NCBI GenBank assembly: GCA_903899845.1
Contig: CAIUKV010000141.1
Location: forward strand, 1-57,377
Origin: an uncultured Actinomycetes bacterium
GTDB lineage: Bacteria > Actinomycetota > Acidimicrobiia > IMCC26256 > PALSA-555
Length of the DNA: 57,377 nucleotides
Direction: 5' to 3'
Part shown: positions 8,821-18,333 of the stretch, in pieces
Numbering within the stretch: position 1 is the first letter of the stretch
Layout: each line of letters opens with the position of its first letter
The notes under the pieces: model-generated
Seen by the model: only the letters and a program-made list of their open reading frames with translations
Databases searched by the model: none
Told to the model about the DNA's origin: nothing
Position numbers and translations under genes: made by a program

Positions 8821-9987
8821 TCAGGGGCGACGGGCCCGGTCGAGCAGCCCGCGCGCGATGACGATGCGCTGGATCTCGTTGGTCCCCTCACCGATCATCA
8901 TCAGCGGCGCGTCGCGGTAGTAGCGCTCGATCGGGAGCTCGGTCGTGTAGCCGACCCCGCCGTGGATGCGCATCGCCTCGGTCGCGATCTCGAACGCGGC
9001 CTCCGACGCGAACAGCTTGGCCATGCCCGCCTCGACGTCGCAGCGCAGGCCGGCCTGCTTGCGCTCGGCGGCGGCCCGGGTGAGCAGACGCGACGCCTCG
9101 AGCTTGGTCGCCATGTCGGCCAGCTTCAGCTGGATCGCCTGGTGGTCGGCGATGGGTCGCCCCATGGTGACCCGGTCCTGGGCGTAGGCGAGCGCGGCGT
9201 CGAAGGCGGCACGCGCCACGCCGGTGGCCCGCGCCGCGATGTTGATGCGACCCTGCTCCATCACCCCGAGGATCTGTGGGAGGCCCCGGCCCTCCTCCCC
9301 CACGAGCGCGTCGCCGGGGAGCCGATGGTCGGCGTAGGCCATCTCGACCGTCTCGAGGCCCTTGTAGCCGAGCTTGCCGATGTTCTTCGACACGGTGATC
9401 CCGCCGGACCGGGGCCCGGGCTCCTTCTCGACCACGAACGCGCTGATGCCGACGTCGGTGCGGGCCGCGAGCAGGATCAGCGCGGCGCGTTCGCCGTTGG
9501 TCACCCAGGTCTTCGTCCCGGTCACGACCCACTCGTCGCCGTCCCGGACGGCCCGGCACGACAGGTTGCGGGTGTCGGTCCCGGCGTCGGGCTCCGAGAG
9601 CGACAACGCCCCGCGGCGCGTGCCGCTCGCGAGGTCGGGGAGCCACCGGCGCCGCTGGTCCTCGGTGCCGTGGTACCAGATGTTGGTCGCGCACATCGTG
9701 TGGGTGTTGATGATCCCCGACAGCGACATCCAGCCGTACGCGAGCTCCTCGATCACCGCCACGTATGTGAGCAGATCGAGCCCGAGACCGCCGTACTCCT
9801 CGGGGATCGTGATCCCGAACAGGCCCATCGCCCGCATGTCGGCCACCAGCGCGTCGGGGAACGCGTCGGCGTGCTCGAGCTCGCTGGCGACCGGGACAAC
9901 CTCGCGGGCGACCCAGCGCCGGACCGAGGCGACCATCTCCTCGCGCAGCGCGGGATCGGTGGGGGCGTACGCGGGGCTGTCGGCCAT
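8821..9987 (-). CDS. Acyl-CoA dehydrogenase
   Basis: 388 aa, full-length ACAD fold. LSEPDAGTDTRNLSC and TGTKTWVTNG are the FAD/substrate motifs, and YYRDAPLMMIGEGTNEIQR carries the catalytic Glu in EGT. It performs FAD-dependent alpha,beta-desaturation of an acyl-CoA. Start ATG 9987 (MADSPAYAPTD) is supported by TAGCGT 7 nt upstream; the longer ORF reads through that promoter. It lies 10 nt after the stop of the phosphoribosyltransferase-hydrolase gene but appears to have its own promoter. Chain-length or steroid specificity cannot be assigned. Confidence 0.93.
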   Translation of the reverse strand: MADSPAYAPTDPALREEMVASVRRWVAREVVPVASELEHADAFPDALVADMRAMGLFGITIPEEYGGLGLDLLTYVAVIEELAYGWMSLSGIINTHTMCATNIWYHGTEDQRRRWLPDLASGTRRGALSLSEPDAGTDTRNLSCRAVRDGDEWVVTGTKTWVTNGERAALILLAARTDVGISAFVVEKEPGPRSGGITVSKNIGKLGYKGLETVEMAYADHRLPGDALVGEEGRGLPQILGVMEQGRINIAARATGVARAAFDAALAYAQDRVTMGRPIADHQAIQLKLADMATKLEASRLLTRAAAERKQAGLRCDVEAGMAKLFASEAAFEIATEAMRIHGGVGYTTELPIERYYRDAPLMMIGEGTNEIQRIVIARGLLDRARRP

Positions 9988-9994
9988 GACGCGG

Positions 9995-10000
9995 ACGCTA
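9995..10000 (-). promoter_or_regulatory. Leaderless -10 box (TAGCGT)
   Basis: TAGCGT, 7 nt before ATG 9987 on the minus strand. It overlaps the stop region of the upstream gene, giving the ACAD an internal promoter. Confidence 0.45.
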
Positions 10001-11269
10001 CCGCGCAGCACCGCCCAGGCGGTCCGCGAACCACCCGGTCGCGAGCCGAGCCACCGCGTCGAGCGCACCCGGCTCCGAGAACAGGTGCCCCGCGCCCGGC
10101 ACCACGGCGAGGTCGTGGTCGGCGGTCAGGCGACGCGCGGCGTCCTGGTTCCAGGCCAGCACCTCGGGATCGGCGCCCCCGACGATCAGCAACGTGGGCG
10201 CCCGCACCCGGCCGAGGCGATCCCTGACGAGGTCGGGCCGGCCGCCCCGGGCCACCACCGCCCCGACCGGCGCACCGGGCTCGGCCGCCGCCCACAGCGC
10301 CACCGCGGCACCGGTGCTGGCCCCGAACCAGCCGACCGGCAGGCCGGGGAGCCGGTCGCGCACCCAGTCGGTGACCGCCAGCAGGTGGCGTCCCAGGCGG
10401 GCCGCGTCGAACGGCGTCGGCCCGTCCGGTGCCTCGAGGTCGACCCGCAGGGTCGCGAACCCCGCCGCCCCGAGCGCGTCGGCGACGTGGCGGTTGCGGG
10501 GCGAGTGGCGCCCACTGCCACTCCCGTGCGCGAAGACCACGACCGCCGACGGCGCCGGCGGCACCGCCAGCTCACCGGCGAGACCGCCACCGACGCCGGG
10601 CACCACCACCGACGCAGTCGTCCCGGGACCCGGATCGGCGAGCAGCCGGACCACGTCGGCGTCGGTCGTGGGCGTGAAGTCCCCGTACCACTGCCCCACC
10701 GCCACGAACGCCGGGGGTGCGGCCAGGCACACCACCGCATCGGCGGCGTCGGCCTCGTCCCGGAGAGCCGCCAGCGACCCGGGCGCGGCCACCGGCACCG
10801 CGAGCACGACCCGCCGGGCCCCGCGCGCCCGGGCGACGGCCACCGCGGCCCGCGCCGTGCCCCCGGTCGCCAGCCCGTCGTCGACGACGATCACCGTCCG
10901 GCCCGCGAGCGGCACCGCCGGTCGGACCGCCCGGAACCGCCGGGCGCGCGCCTCGACCTCGGCCTGCTCGCGCCGCCGGACGGCGGCGAACGCGTCGGCG
11001 GCGACCCCGACGGCGTCGGCCACCGCATCCGTGCGCACGCACACGCCGTCCTCGCCCACCGCGCCCATCCCCAGCTCGGGTTGGGTCGGGACGCCGAGCT
11101 TGCGGACGACGATCACGTCGAGCGGCGCGCCCAGCGCCCGCGCGACCTCGGCGGCCACCGGGACGCCACCGCGGGGCAGTCCCACGACGACCGGGACCTC
11201 CGCCGCCAGCGGTGCCAGCGCAGCGGCGAGGCGGCGCCCCGCCTCGCGTCGGTCGGTGAACGTGGGCAT
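9998..11269 (-). CDS. Phosphoribosyltransferase - alpha/beta hydrolase fusion (Rv0571c type)
   Basis: 423 aa, two domains. Residues 1-205 form a type I phosphoribosyltransferase with VIVVDDGLATGGTA (PRPP-binding signature). Residues about 220-423 form a dienelactone-hydrolase-like domain with VVFAHGSGSGRHSP, the nucleophile elbow FGASTGAA and the His in VPGAGHLFSE. The same order and size occur in mycobacterial Rv0571c, a DosR-regulated dormancy protein of unknown biochemistry. Start ATG 11269 (MPTFTDRREAG) matches the family. It is divergent from a Rv2004c-type gene across 110 bp containing a DosR-box-like palindrome. The reaction is unknown. Confidence 0.88.
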   Translation of the reverse strand: MPTFTDRREAGRRLAAALAPLAAEVPVVVGLPRGGVPVAAEVARALGAPLDVIVVRKLGVPTQPELGMGAVGEDGVCVRTDAVADAVGVAADAFAAVRRREQAEVEARARRFRAVRPAVPLAGRTVIVVDDGLATGGTARAAVAVARARGARRVVLAVPVAAPGSLAALRDEADAADAVVCLAAPPAFVAVGQWYGDFTPTTDADVVRLLADPGPGTTASVVVPGVGGGLAGELAVPPAPSAVVVFAHGSGSGRHSPRNRHVADALGAAGFATLRVDLEAPDGPTPFDAARLGRHLLAVTDWVRDRLPGLPVGWFGASTGAAVALWAAAEPGAPVGAVVARGGRPDLVRDRLGRVRAPTLLIVGGADPEVLAWNQDAARRLTADHDLAVVPGAGHLFSEPGALDAVARLATGWFADRLGGAAR

Positions 11270-11329
11270 CGTCGGTCCGGTCCCGGTGGTCAACCCGGTC
11301 AGCGTGCCCGGCCCCGTCGGCGGCGTCCC

Positions 11330-11345
11330 AGGGTCGTTGGCCCCT
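11330..11345. promoter_or_regulatory. Candidate DosR/DevR operator
   Basis: AGGGTCGTTGGCCCCT, an imperfect palindrome with GGG/CCC arms and internal C and G as in DosR boxes of mycobacteria and OsdR boxes of Streptomyces. Its centre (11337.5) is 42.5 nt upstream of the predicted start point at GTG 11380, where DosR-type activators overlapping -35 sit. Matches were judged by eye. Confidence 0.5.
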
Positions 11346-11367
11346 GGGGGCCTCCCGCACCCGGTCG

Positions 11368-11373
11368 TAGGTT
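11368..11373 (+). promoter_or_regulatory. Leaderless -10 box (TAGGTT)
   Basis: TAGGTT, 6 nt before GTG 11380, with no SD between. Confidence 0.5.
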
Positions 11374-11379
11374 CGGCCG

Positions 11380-12849
11380 GTGGACCCCGCCCGGCGCGAG
11401 ACCCACACCGCAGTGGTGGTCCTGGTCGGCGACCGCGCCTACAAGGTGAAGAAGCCGGTCCGGCTGGCCTTCCTCGACTTCTCGACCCTCGCGGCCCGGC
11501 GCGCCGCCGCCGCACGCGAGATCGCGCTGAACCGGCGGCTCTCCCCCGACGTCTACCTCGGGATCGGCACCTGGCACGACCCCGGCGAGCCCGGCGACCC
11601 CACCCCCGACGCCGGGGAGCCGGTGGTGGTGATGCGCCGCATGCCCGACGACCGGCGCCTCGCCACCCTCGTGGATCACCCGGACCCGGCGCGCGCCGGG
11701 ATGCGGGCCGAGATCCGGGCCGTCGCCCGCCGGATCGCCGCCTTCCACGCCCGCGCTGCGCGCTCGCAGGCGATCGACACCGCCGGCCGGCCCGAGACCG
11801 TGCGCGCGAAGTTCCTCGCGGACTGGGTGCAGCTGCGGGTGCTGGTGCGCGACCCCGACCGCGCGGTGCAGGTCGCGACCGTGGGTCGGCTCGGACGCGC
11901 GTACCTCGCCGGACGGGCGCCACTCCTCGCCGACCGGATCCGGTCCGGCTGCGTCGTCGACGGTCACGGCGACCTGCTCGCCGACGACATCTTCTGCCTC
12001 GACGACGGGCCCCGGATCCTCGACTGCCTGGAGTTCGACGACCGGCTCCGGTGGGGCGACGTCCTCGCCGACGTCGCCTTCCTCGCCATGGACCTCGAGC
12101 GGCTCGGGGCCGCGCCCCTCGCCGACGCCCTGCTCGCCGACTACCGGGAGTTCGCCGGCGGGACCCACCCGTCGTCGCTCACGCACTTCCACGTCGGCGC
12201 GCGGGCGCTCGTGCGGGCCAAGATCGCGGCCCTGCGCGACCGTCAGGGCGACCCGGACGCCGGGTCCGACGTCCGGGTCCTGCTCGACCTCGCCGTTGCG
12301 CACCTCGAGCGAGGCCGCATCACGTGCGTGCTCGTCGGGGGCGGGCCCGGCACCGGGAAGTCGACCCTCGCCCACGCCCTCGCGCCCGGCCTCGACGCCG
12401 TGGTCCTCGCCGCCGACGAGGTCCGCAAGGAGCTCGCCGGGCTGCCGCACGACGCCGCGGCCACCGCCGGGTACCGAGCCGGGATCTACACGGACGCGCA
12501 CACCACGGCCACGTACACCGAGATGATCGCCCGGGCCCGGCACCTCCTGACCCACGGGACGAGCGTGGTGCTCGACGCATCCTGGTCGCACGCCGCCCAC
12601 CGCGAGGCGGCCCGCGCCATGGCTGCTGCGACCCACAGCGAGGTGGCCGAGCTCGAATGCGTCGTGGCCCCCGGAGTCGCGGCGACCCGGATCGCCCGCC
12701 GGCGGCCCCACGCACCCTCCGACGCCACCCCGGCGGTCGCGACGGCGATGCGGTCCGCGGCGGCACCGTGGCCCTCCGCGGTGCGGATCGACACCGACGC
12801 CCCCCGGGCCACCGTCGTGGCCGCCGCCCGGCGCGCGGTCCGGCGCTGA
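11380..12849 (+). CDS. APH-like / P-loop kinase fusion (Rv2004c type)
   Basis: 489 aa. The N-terminal part (about 1-290) resembles an aminoglycoside-phosphotransferase-like domain: VGDRAYKVKKPVRL (ATP-site Lys) and VDGHGDLLADDIF with ILDCLEFDD. The C-terminal part (about 315-489) is an AAA/zeta-toxin-like P-loop domain with Walker A GGGPGTGKST near residue 325. This architecture matches mycobacterial Rv2004c (DosR regulon) and related proteins. GTG 11380 looks leaderless (TAGGTT 6 nt upstream). It is divergent from the Rv0571c-type gene, sharing the DosR-box-like site. No resistance role should be assumed; substrate unknown. Confidence 0.88.
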   Translation: MDPARRETHTAVVVLVGDRAYKVKKPVRLAFLDFSTLAARRAAAAREIALNRRLSPDVYLGIGTWHDPGEPGDPTPDAGEPVVVMRRMPDDRRLATLVDHPDPARAGMRAEIRAVARRIAAFHARAARSQAIDTAGRPETVRAKFLADWVQLRVLVRDPDRAVQVATVGRLGRAYLAGRAPLLADRIRSGCVVDGHGDLLADDIFCLDDGPRILDCLEFDDRLRWGDVLADVAFLAMDLERLGAAPLADALLADYREFAGGTHPSSLTHFHVGARALVRAKIAALRDRQGDPDAGSDVRVLLDLAVAHLERGRITCVLVGGGPGTGKSTLAHALAPGLDAVVLAADEVRKELAGLPHDAAATAGYRAGIYTDAHTTATYTEMIARARHLLTHGTSVVLDASWSHAAHREAARAMAAATHSEVAELECVVAPGVAATRIARRRPHAPSDATPAVATAMRSAAAPWPSAVRIDTDAPRATVVAAARRAVRR

Positions 12850-12894
12850 CGCCGTCCCCCCGGTCCGGCGACCCGGGACCCCGCCCCCGGCGAC

Positions 12895-13686
12895 TCAGGC
12901 GGGGGTCGGCGCGTCAGCCCCGACGACGAGCCCGTAGTGGCCGTCGTAGCGCCGGTAGCACACGCAGCCCCGACCCGAGCCCGGATCGACGAAGAAGACG
13001 AAGGGCGCGTCGGAGGCGTCGAGGAGCGCCGTGGCCTCGGCCACGCTCCCGACCGGCACCGGGTCGCGACGGACCCGCACCGGCGCCGCGATCACCTCGT
13101 CGGGGACGGGCCCGGCGCACCACAGCTCGTAGCCGCCGGCGGCCCGGTGCACGACGCAGTCCACCGCGTCGGTGACGTCGCGGAACAGGAAGAAGTCGTG
13201 GTCGAGCCGCTCGAGGTCGTCGACCGCCTCGTCGATGCTCTGGGCGGCGAGCCCGTAGGACTTGCGCACCACGACCTCGCGCTCGTCGACCGGTCGCGGG
13301 TGGTGCGCCGGCCGCCGGGCCGGCGGGTCACCGTGCTGCCAGGCGACAGGGTCCCGGTGGCGCAGGTGCGCGTCGCGGTCGTGGTGCAGGGCGCGGTCGA
13401 CCACCCGGCGCAGGCGCCCCTCGAGGAGGTCCGCGGCCTCGTGCATCGTGGACGCGGCCACGTGGGCCCGCAGCACTCGGCCGTCGGCGTCCACGGTCGC
13501 CTTCGCGACGCTGGGACGGGCCCGGGCCGGATCGCGCTCCTGGCGCAGCTCGAGCCGGGCGAAGCGCACCGGCCCCGGACACGTCCGGACCACGTGGCGG
13601 AGCTTGCCCACCGCGTACTCCCGGTCCGTCGCGGTCACCGCCCCGACGACGTGCACCGCCGGCTCGAACCCGTGATCCGTCGTCAT
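12895..13686 (-). CDS. Ribosome hibernation factor, RafH/Rv0079 type
   Basis: 263 aa. Residues about 10-95 fit an HPF/RaiA domain (VHVVGAVTATDREYAVGKL, then the LEGRLRRVVDRALHHD helix), which sits in the ribosome decoding/mRNA channel. A His/Arg-rich linker follows. The C-terminal half holds two consecutive copies of the long-HPF C-terminal fold: AVDDLERLDHDFFLFRD...GGYELW and ATALLDASDAPFVFFVD...DGHYGLV. Size and layout match Rv0079 (RafH), the hypoxia-induced DosR-regulon factor, rather than standard long HPF. ATG 13686 has an SD (GAGGAGGG). It is convergent with the Rv2004c-type gene (45 bp between stops). Confidence 0.8.
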   Translation of the reverse strand: MTTDHGFEPAVHVVGAVTATDREYAVGKLRHVVRTCPGPVRFARLELRQERDPARARPSVAKATVDADGRVLRAHVAASTMHEAADLLEGRLRRVVDRALHHDRDAHLRHRDPVAWQHGDPPARRPAHHPRPVDEREVVVRKSYGLAAQSIDEAVDDLERLDHDFFLFRDVTDAVDCVVHRAAGGYELWCAGPVPDEVIAAPVRVRRDPVPVGSVAEATALLDASDAPFVFFVDPGSGRGCVCYRRYDGHYGLVVGADAPTPA

Positions 13687-13707
13687 CGACCCTCCTCGGC
13701 CCGTCCA

Positions 13708-13724
13708 CGACCGGCATCCGGTCG
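13708..13724. other. Inverted repeat, 7-bp stem
   Basis: CGACCGG-CAT-CCGGTCG, a perfect hairpin between the thiolase stop and the hibernation-factor SD on the minus strand. There is no T-run; it could be a weak terminator, leader hairpin or operator. Confidence 0.45.
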
Positions 13725-13741
13725 GCGACGCGCCGCCGGGG

Positions 13742-15887
<2,146 letters not shown>

Positions 15888-15894
15888 ACGTTGT

Positions 15895-15928
15895 CCGCTC
15901 CGTCCCGCTCCGTTCCGTCCCGCTCCGT
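15895..15928 (+). repeat. CCGCTCCGT repeat, 3 copies
   Basis: Three copies of the 9-mer in the leader of the next gene, just upstream of its SD. Confidence 0.75.
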
Positions 15929-15973
15929 ACCGAGCCGAGCCGTCCCGGCCCGGCCGAGCCCCAGGAGGCCGTC

Positions 15974-17086
15974 GTGCCCATTCCCGAGCAGCGTGACCTC
16001 GAGGCCACCCGGGGCGTCCTCGGGCCCTGGTTCGCCCGGAGCTACGGCTGGCGCGACGTCGAGGTCGGGCCGATCCAGGGGCCGGCCCTGACCGGGTTCT
16101 CGAACGAGACGCTCCTCATGGACGTGACCGCGACCTGGGCCGACGGCGGTCGGCGCACCCGGGGACTCGTGGTGCGCGTCCAGCCCACCGCCCACACGGT
16201 GTTCCTCGAGTCGGACTTCGAGTGGCAGTACCGGGTGCTGGAGATCCTGGGCACCCGAACCGCGCTGCCCGTTCCCGTGGTGCGGTCGTTCGAGGCGGAC
16301 CCGGCGATCCTCGGCGCCCCGTTCTTCGTGATGGACCGCATCGACGGCGCCCGGGTCCCGGCCGACAGCCCGCCCTACACCAGCTCGGGCTGGGTGCACG
16401 ACGACTGCACACCCGAGCAGCGCCGGGCGCTCGTGACCAACGGACTCGACGCGCTCGCCGCCGTCCACGCGCTCGACTGGCACGGCCTCGGTCTCGACTT
16501 CCTCGACAAGCCGCAGTACGGCGCCCGGGGCTTCGAGCAGCAGCTGCGGTACTACGAGGCGTCGTTCGACTGGGCCGCACGCGACGAGGAGCAGCCCACG
16601 GTCCGGGCCGCGCTCGACTGGGTCCGGGCCCACGCGCCGGCCATGGACCCCGAGATCACGGTCTGCTGGGGTGACGCCCGCATCAACAACCAGCTGTTCG
16701 ACGACGAGTGCGCGGTCGTCGCCGTGCTCGACTGGGAGATGGTCACCCTCGCCGACCCGATGATGGACCTGGGTTGGTGGCTGTTCCTCGACCGCCACTT
16801 CCACGAGGGTCTGCGCTGCGAGCGTCTGCCCGGGTTCCCGACCCGCGAGGAGATGGTGGCCCACTACGAGGCGGCATCGGGGCGCACCGCCCGTGATCTC
16901 CACTTCTACGAGGTGTTCGCCGGCGTGCGCTTCGGGGTGGTGATGATGCAGATCCGCAACCTGCTGGTCGAGTTCGAGCTGCTCCCCCCCGATTCCGACA
17001 TGGGTCGCAACAACGCGGTCACCCACTGCCTCGCCGACCTCCTCGACCTGCCGAGCCCCGGCGACTTCACCCCGCTCTGGGGCTGA
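15974..17086 (+). CDS. APH/ACAD10-like phosphotransferase family protein
   Basis: 370 aa protein-kinase-like (APH) fold. PFFVMDRIDGARVP is the hinge region, TVCWGDARINNQLF carries the catalytic Asp and Asn (Trp replaces the usual His), and VVAVLDWEMVTLADPMMDLG carries the metal Asp. Members near CoA-metabolism genes resemble LvaA/ACAD10-11 kinases that phosphorylate hydroxyacyl-CoAs, so antibiotic resistance is not implied. GTG 15974 has an SD (AGGAGG) 5 nt upstream. The next gene starts 7 nt after the stop, so the two form an operon. Substrate unknown. Confidence 0.85.
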   Translation: MPIPEQRDLEATRGVLGPWFARSYGWRDVEVGPIQGPALTGFSNETLLMDVTATWADGGRRTRGLVVRVQPTAHTVFLESDFEWQYRVLEILGTRTALPVPVVRSFEADPAILGAPFFVMDRIDGARVPADSPPYTSSGWVHDDCTPEQRRALVTNGLDALAAVHALDWHGLGLDFLDKPQYGARGFEQQLRYYEASFDWAARDEEQPTVRAALDWVRAHAPAMDPEITVCWGDARINNQLFDDECAVVAVLDWEMVTLADPMMDLGWWLFLDRHFHEGLRCERLPGFPTREEMVAHYEAASGRTARDLHFYEVFAGVRFGVVMMQIRNLLVEFELLPPDSDMGRNNAVTHCLADLLDLPSPGDFTPLWG

Positions 17087-17093
17087 CCCGACG

Positions 17094-17969
17094 GTGTCGT
17101 TCGCGACCGCGCGCGCCGGAGGCGTCGTCGACCTCATGGTCGGGCTGCCGCCCGCGCCCGGCGACCTCGCGTGGCGCGACTCCCTGCGCCCACTGCTCAA
17201 GGACGCGGACTCGCTCCAGGGCTTCGCCCACCCGGCCTCGTACATGTTCAAGAACCTGCCGAGCGAGCGCTTCGCCGACGATCCGCCGCGCGCCGTGCTC
17301 GAGGCGATGGACCGCTACGGGGTGACCCGGGCGCTCATCGGGGTCGCTCCCGACGACGACACCGCGGTGCGGGCCCTGCGCACCCACCCCGACCGCTTCC
17401 TCGGCGCCGTCTCGGTGGACCCCAACGCCGGCACCGCCGGGATCCGGGCCCTGCGCCGGGCGGTCGAGGACCTCGGGGTCCGGGCCGCCGCGGCCCTGCC
17501 GGCCGGGGGGCTGCCGCCCCGGTCCGTCGACGACCCCGTCTGGTTCCCCGTGTACGCCACCTGCATCGACCTCGGGATCCCGTTCATGCCCTGCATGGGG
17601 GTCCCCGGGCCCCGCGTCCCGTTCGCCCCCCAGCACGTGATGGGCCTCGACCGGGTCTGCTTCGAGTTCCCCGAGCTCGTGGTCGTCACCCGCCACGGCT
17701 GCGAGCCCTGGGAGGCGTTGATGGTGAAGCTCATGGTCAAGTGGCCCAACCTCCACTACTCGACCTCGGCGTTCGCCCCGAAGCACTACCCGCGCGCCAT
17801 CGTCGAGTACGCCAACACCCGGGGCGCCGACCGGGTCTGCTACGCCGGGTACTTCCCCATGGGCCTCTCCTACGAGCAGATCTTCGAGCAGCTGCCGGGG
17901 GTCGGCTTCCGGGACCACGTCTGGCCCCAGTTCCTGCGCGGGAACGCCGAGCGGATCTTCGGGCTCTGA
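17094..17969 (+). CDS. Amidohydrolase-family protein with degenerate N-terminal metal site
   Basis: 291 aa TIM-barrel protein of the amidohydrolase 2 type: HPDRFLGAVSVDPN, VVTRHGCEPWEALMVKL and GNAERIFGL at the end are family blocks. The usual N-terminal HxH or DxH is not visible (VVDLMVGLPPAP instead) and the C-terminal GTDYP-type motif reads CYAGYFPMG. A standard binuclear or Zn-hydrolase site is therefore incomplete, so decarboxylase-like, other lyase or non-catalytic roles are possible. GTG 17094 is 7 nt after the kinase stop. Function is not assigned. Confidence 0.75.
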   Translation: MSFATARAGGVVDLMVGLPPAPGDLAWRDSLRPLLKDADSLQGFAHPASYMFKNLPSERFADDPPRAVLEAMDRYGVTRALIGVAPDDDTAVRALRTHPDRFLGAVSVDPNAGTAGIRALRRAVEDLGVRAAAALPAGGLPPRSVDDPVWFPVYATCIDLGIPFMPCMGVPGPRVPFAPQHVMGLDRVCFEFPELVVVTRHGCEPWEALMVKLMVKWPNLHYSTSAFAPKHYPRAIVEYANTRGADRVCYAGYFPMGLSYEQIFEQLPGVGFRDHVWPQFLRGNAERIFGL

Positions 17970-17982
17970 CCCGGAGGGCCGA

Positions 17983-17997
17983 CCCGGCGGTGCCGGG
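17983..17997 (+). terminator. Possible terminator hairpin
   Basis: CCCGGC-GGT-GCCGGG, a perfect 6-bp GC stem 13 nt after the amidohydrolase stop and before the next promoter. There is no T-run, common in high-GC actinobacteria. Confidence 0.35.
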
Positions 17998-18028
17998 ACC
18001 GAACCCCGGATCGCCGACCGGTGCTGGA

Positions 18029-18034
18029 TAGGAT
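18029..18034 (+). promoter_or_regulatory. Leaderless -10 box (TAGGAT)
   Basis: TAGGAT, 6 nt before ATG 18041. It supports a leaderless mRNA for the two desulforedoxin-like genes. Confidence 0.5.
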
Positions 18035-18040
18035 CTGCCC

Positions 18041-18166
18041 ATGTCACCGGTTGCCGTGGGCGCACGCCTGAAGTGCGAGAAGTGTGAGACCGAGGTGATC
18101 GTCGTCAAGGGCACCGACGGCGACGTGTCGTGCTGCGGGCAGCCGCTCGCCGCGCGGGAGGGCTGA
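18041..18166 (+). CDS. Desulforedoxin-like small protein (CxxC...CCG)
   Basis: 41 aa, too short for the ORF track. LKCEKCETEV and VSCCGQPL give C-x2-C-x15-C-C-G, the spacing of desulforedoxin and of the N-terminal domain of desulfoferrodoxin, which hold one Fe as Fe(Cys)4. ATG 18041 has a TAGGAT -10 exactly 6 nt upstream. The next gene starts 1 nt after the stop. Likely a small mononuclear-iron (or zinc) redox or carrier protein; metal and partner are not determined. No superoxide-reductase domain is attached. Intact motif and tandem paralogue make it unlikely to be a chance ORF. Confidence 0.82.
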   Translation: MSPVAVGARLKCEKCETEVIVVKGTDGDVSCCGQPLAAREG

Positions 18167-18167
18167 G

Positions 18168-18311
18168 ATGGCGAACCTGCTCGGAAAGCGGTACGTGTGC
18201 GCCGAGTGCGAGGCCACCGTGCTCGTGACGAAGGCGGGCGAAGGCTCGCTCACGTGCCACGGCCAGGCCATGGAGCCGGCCACCGCCAAGCCCCTCCCGT
18301 CCTCCGACTGA
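18168..18311 (+). CDS. Desulforedoxin-like paralogue with Cys-to-His ligand change
   Basis: 47 aa, also missing from the ORF track. It aligns along its length with the preceding protein: YVCAECEATVLV and LTCHGQAME, so C-x2-C-x15-C-H-G. The fourth Cys is His, predicting a Cys3His site. Its ATG is 1 nt after the TGA of the first gene, with GGGAGGG inside the end of that gene as SD, so the two are translationally coupled. The pair is probably a duplication. Function unknown; a hetero-oligomer of a Cys4 and a Cys3His unit is possible since desulforedoxin is a homodimer. Confidence 0.8.
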   Translation: MANLLGKRYVCAECEATVLVTKAGEGSLTCHGQAMEPATAKPLPSSD

Positions 18312-18333
18312 GCCTGCGGCGCCGGACGCGCCC

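Noticed and set aside
11380-12849. Aminoglycoside resistance gene
   Set aside because: APH fold fused to a P-loop domain in a dormancy context (Rv2004c type), not a resistance enzyme.
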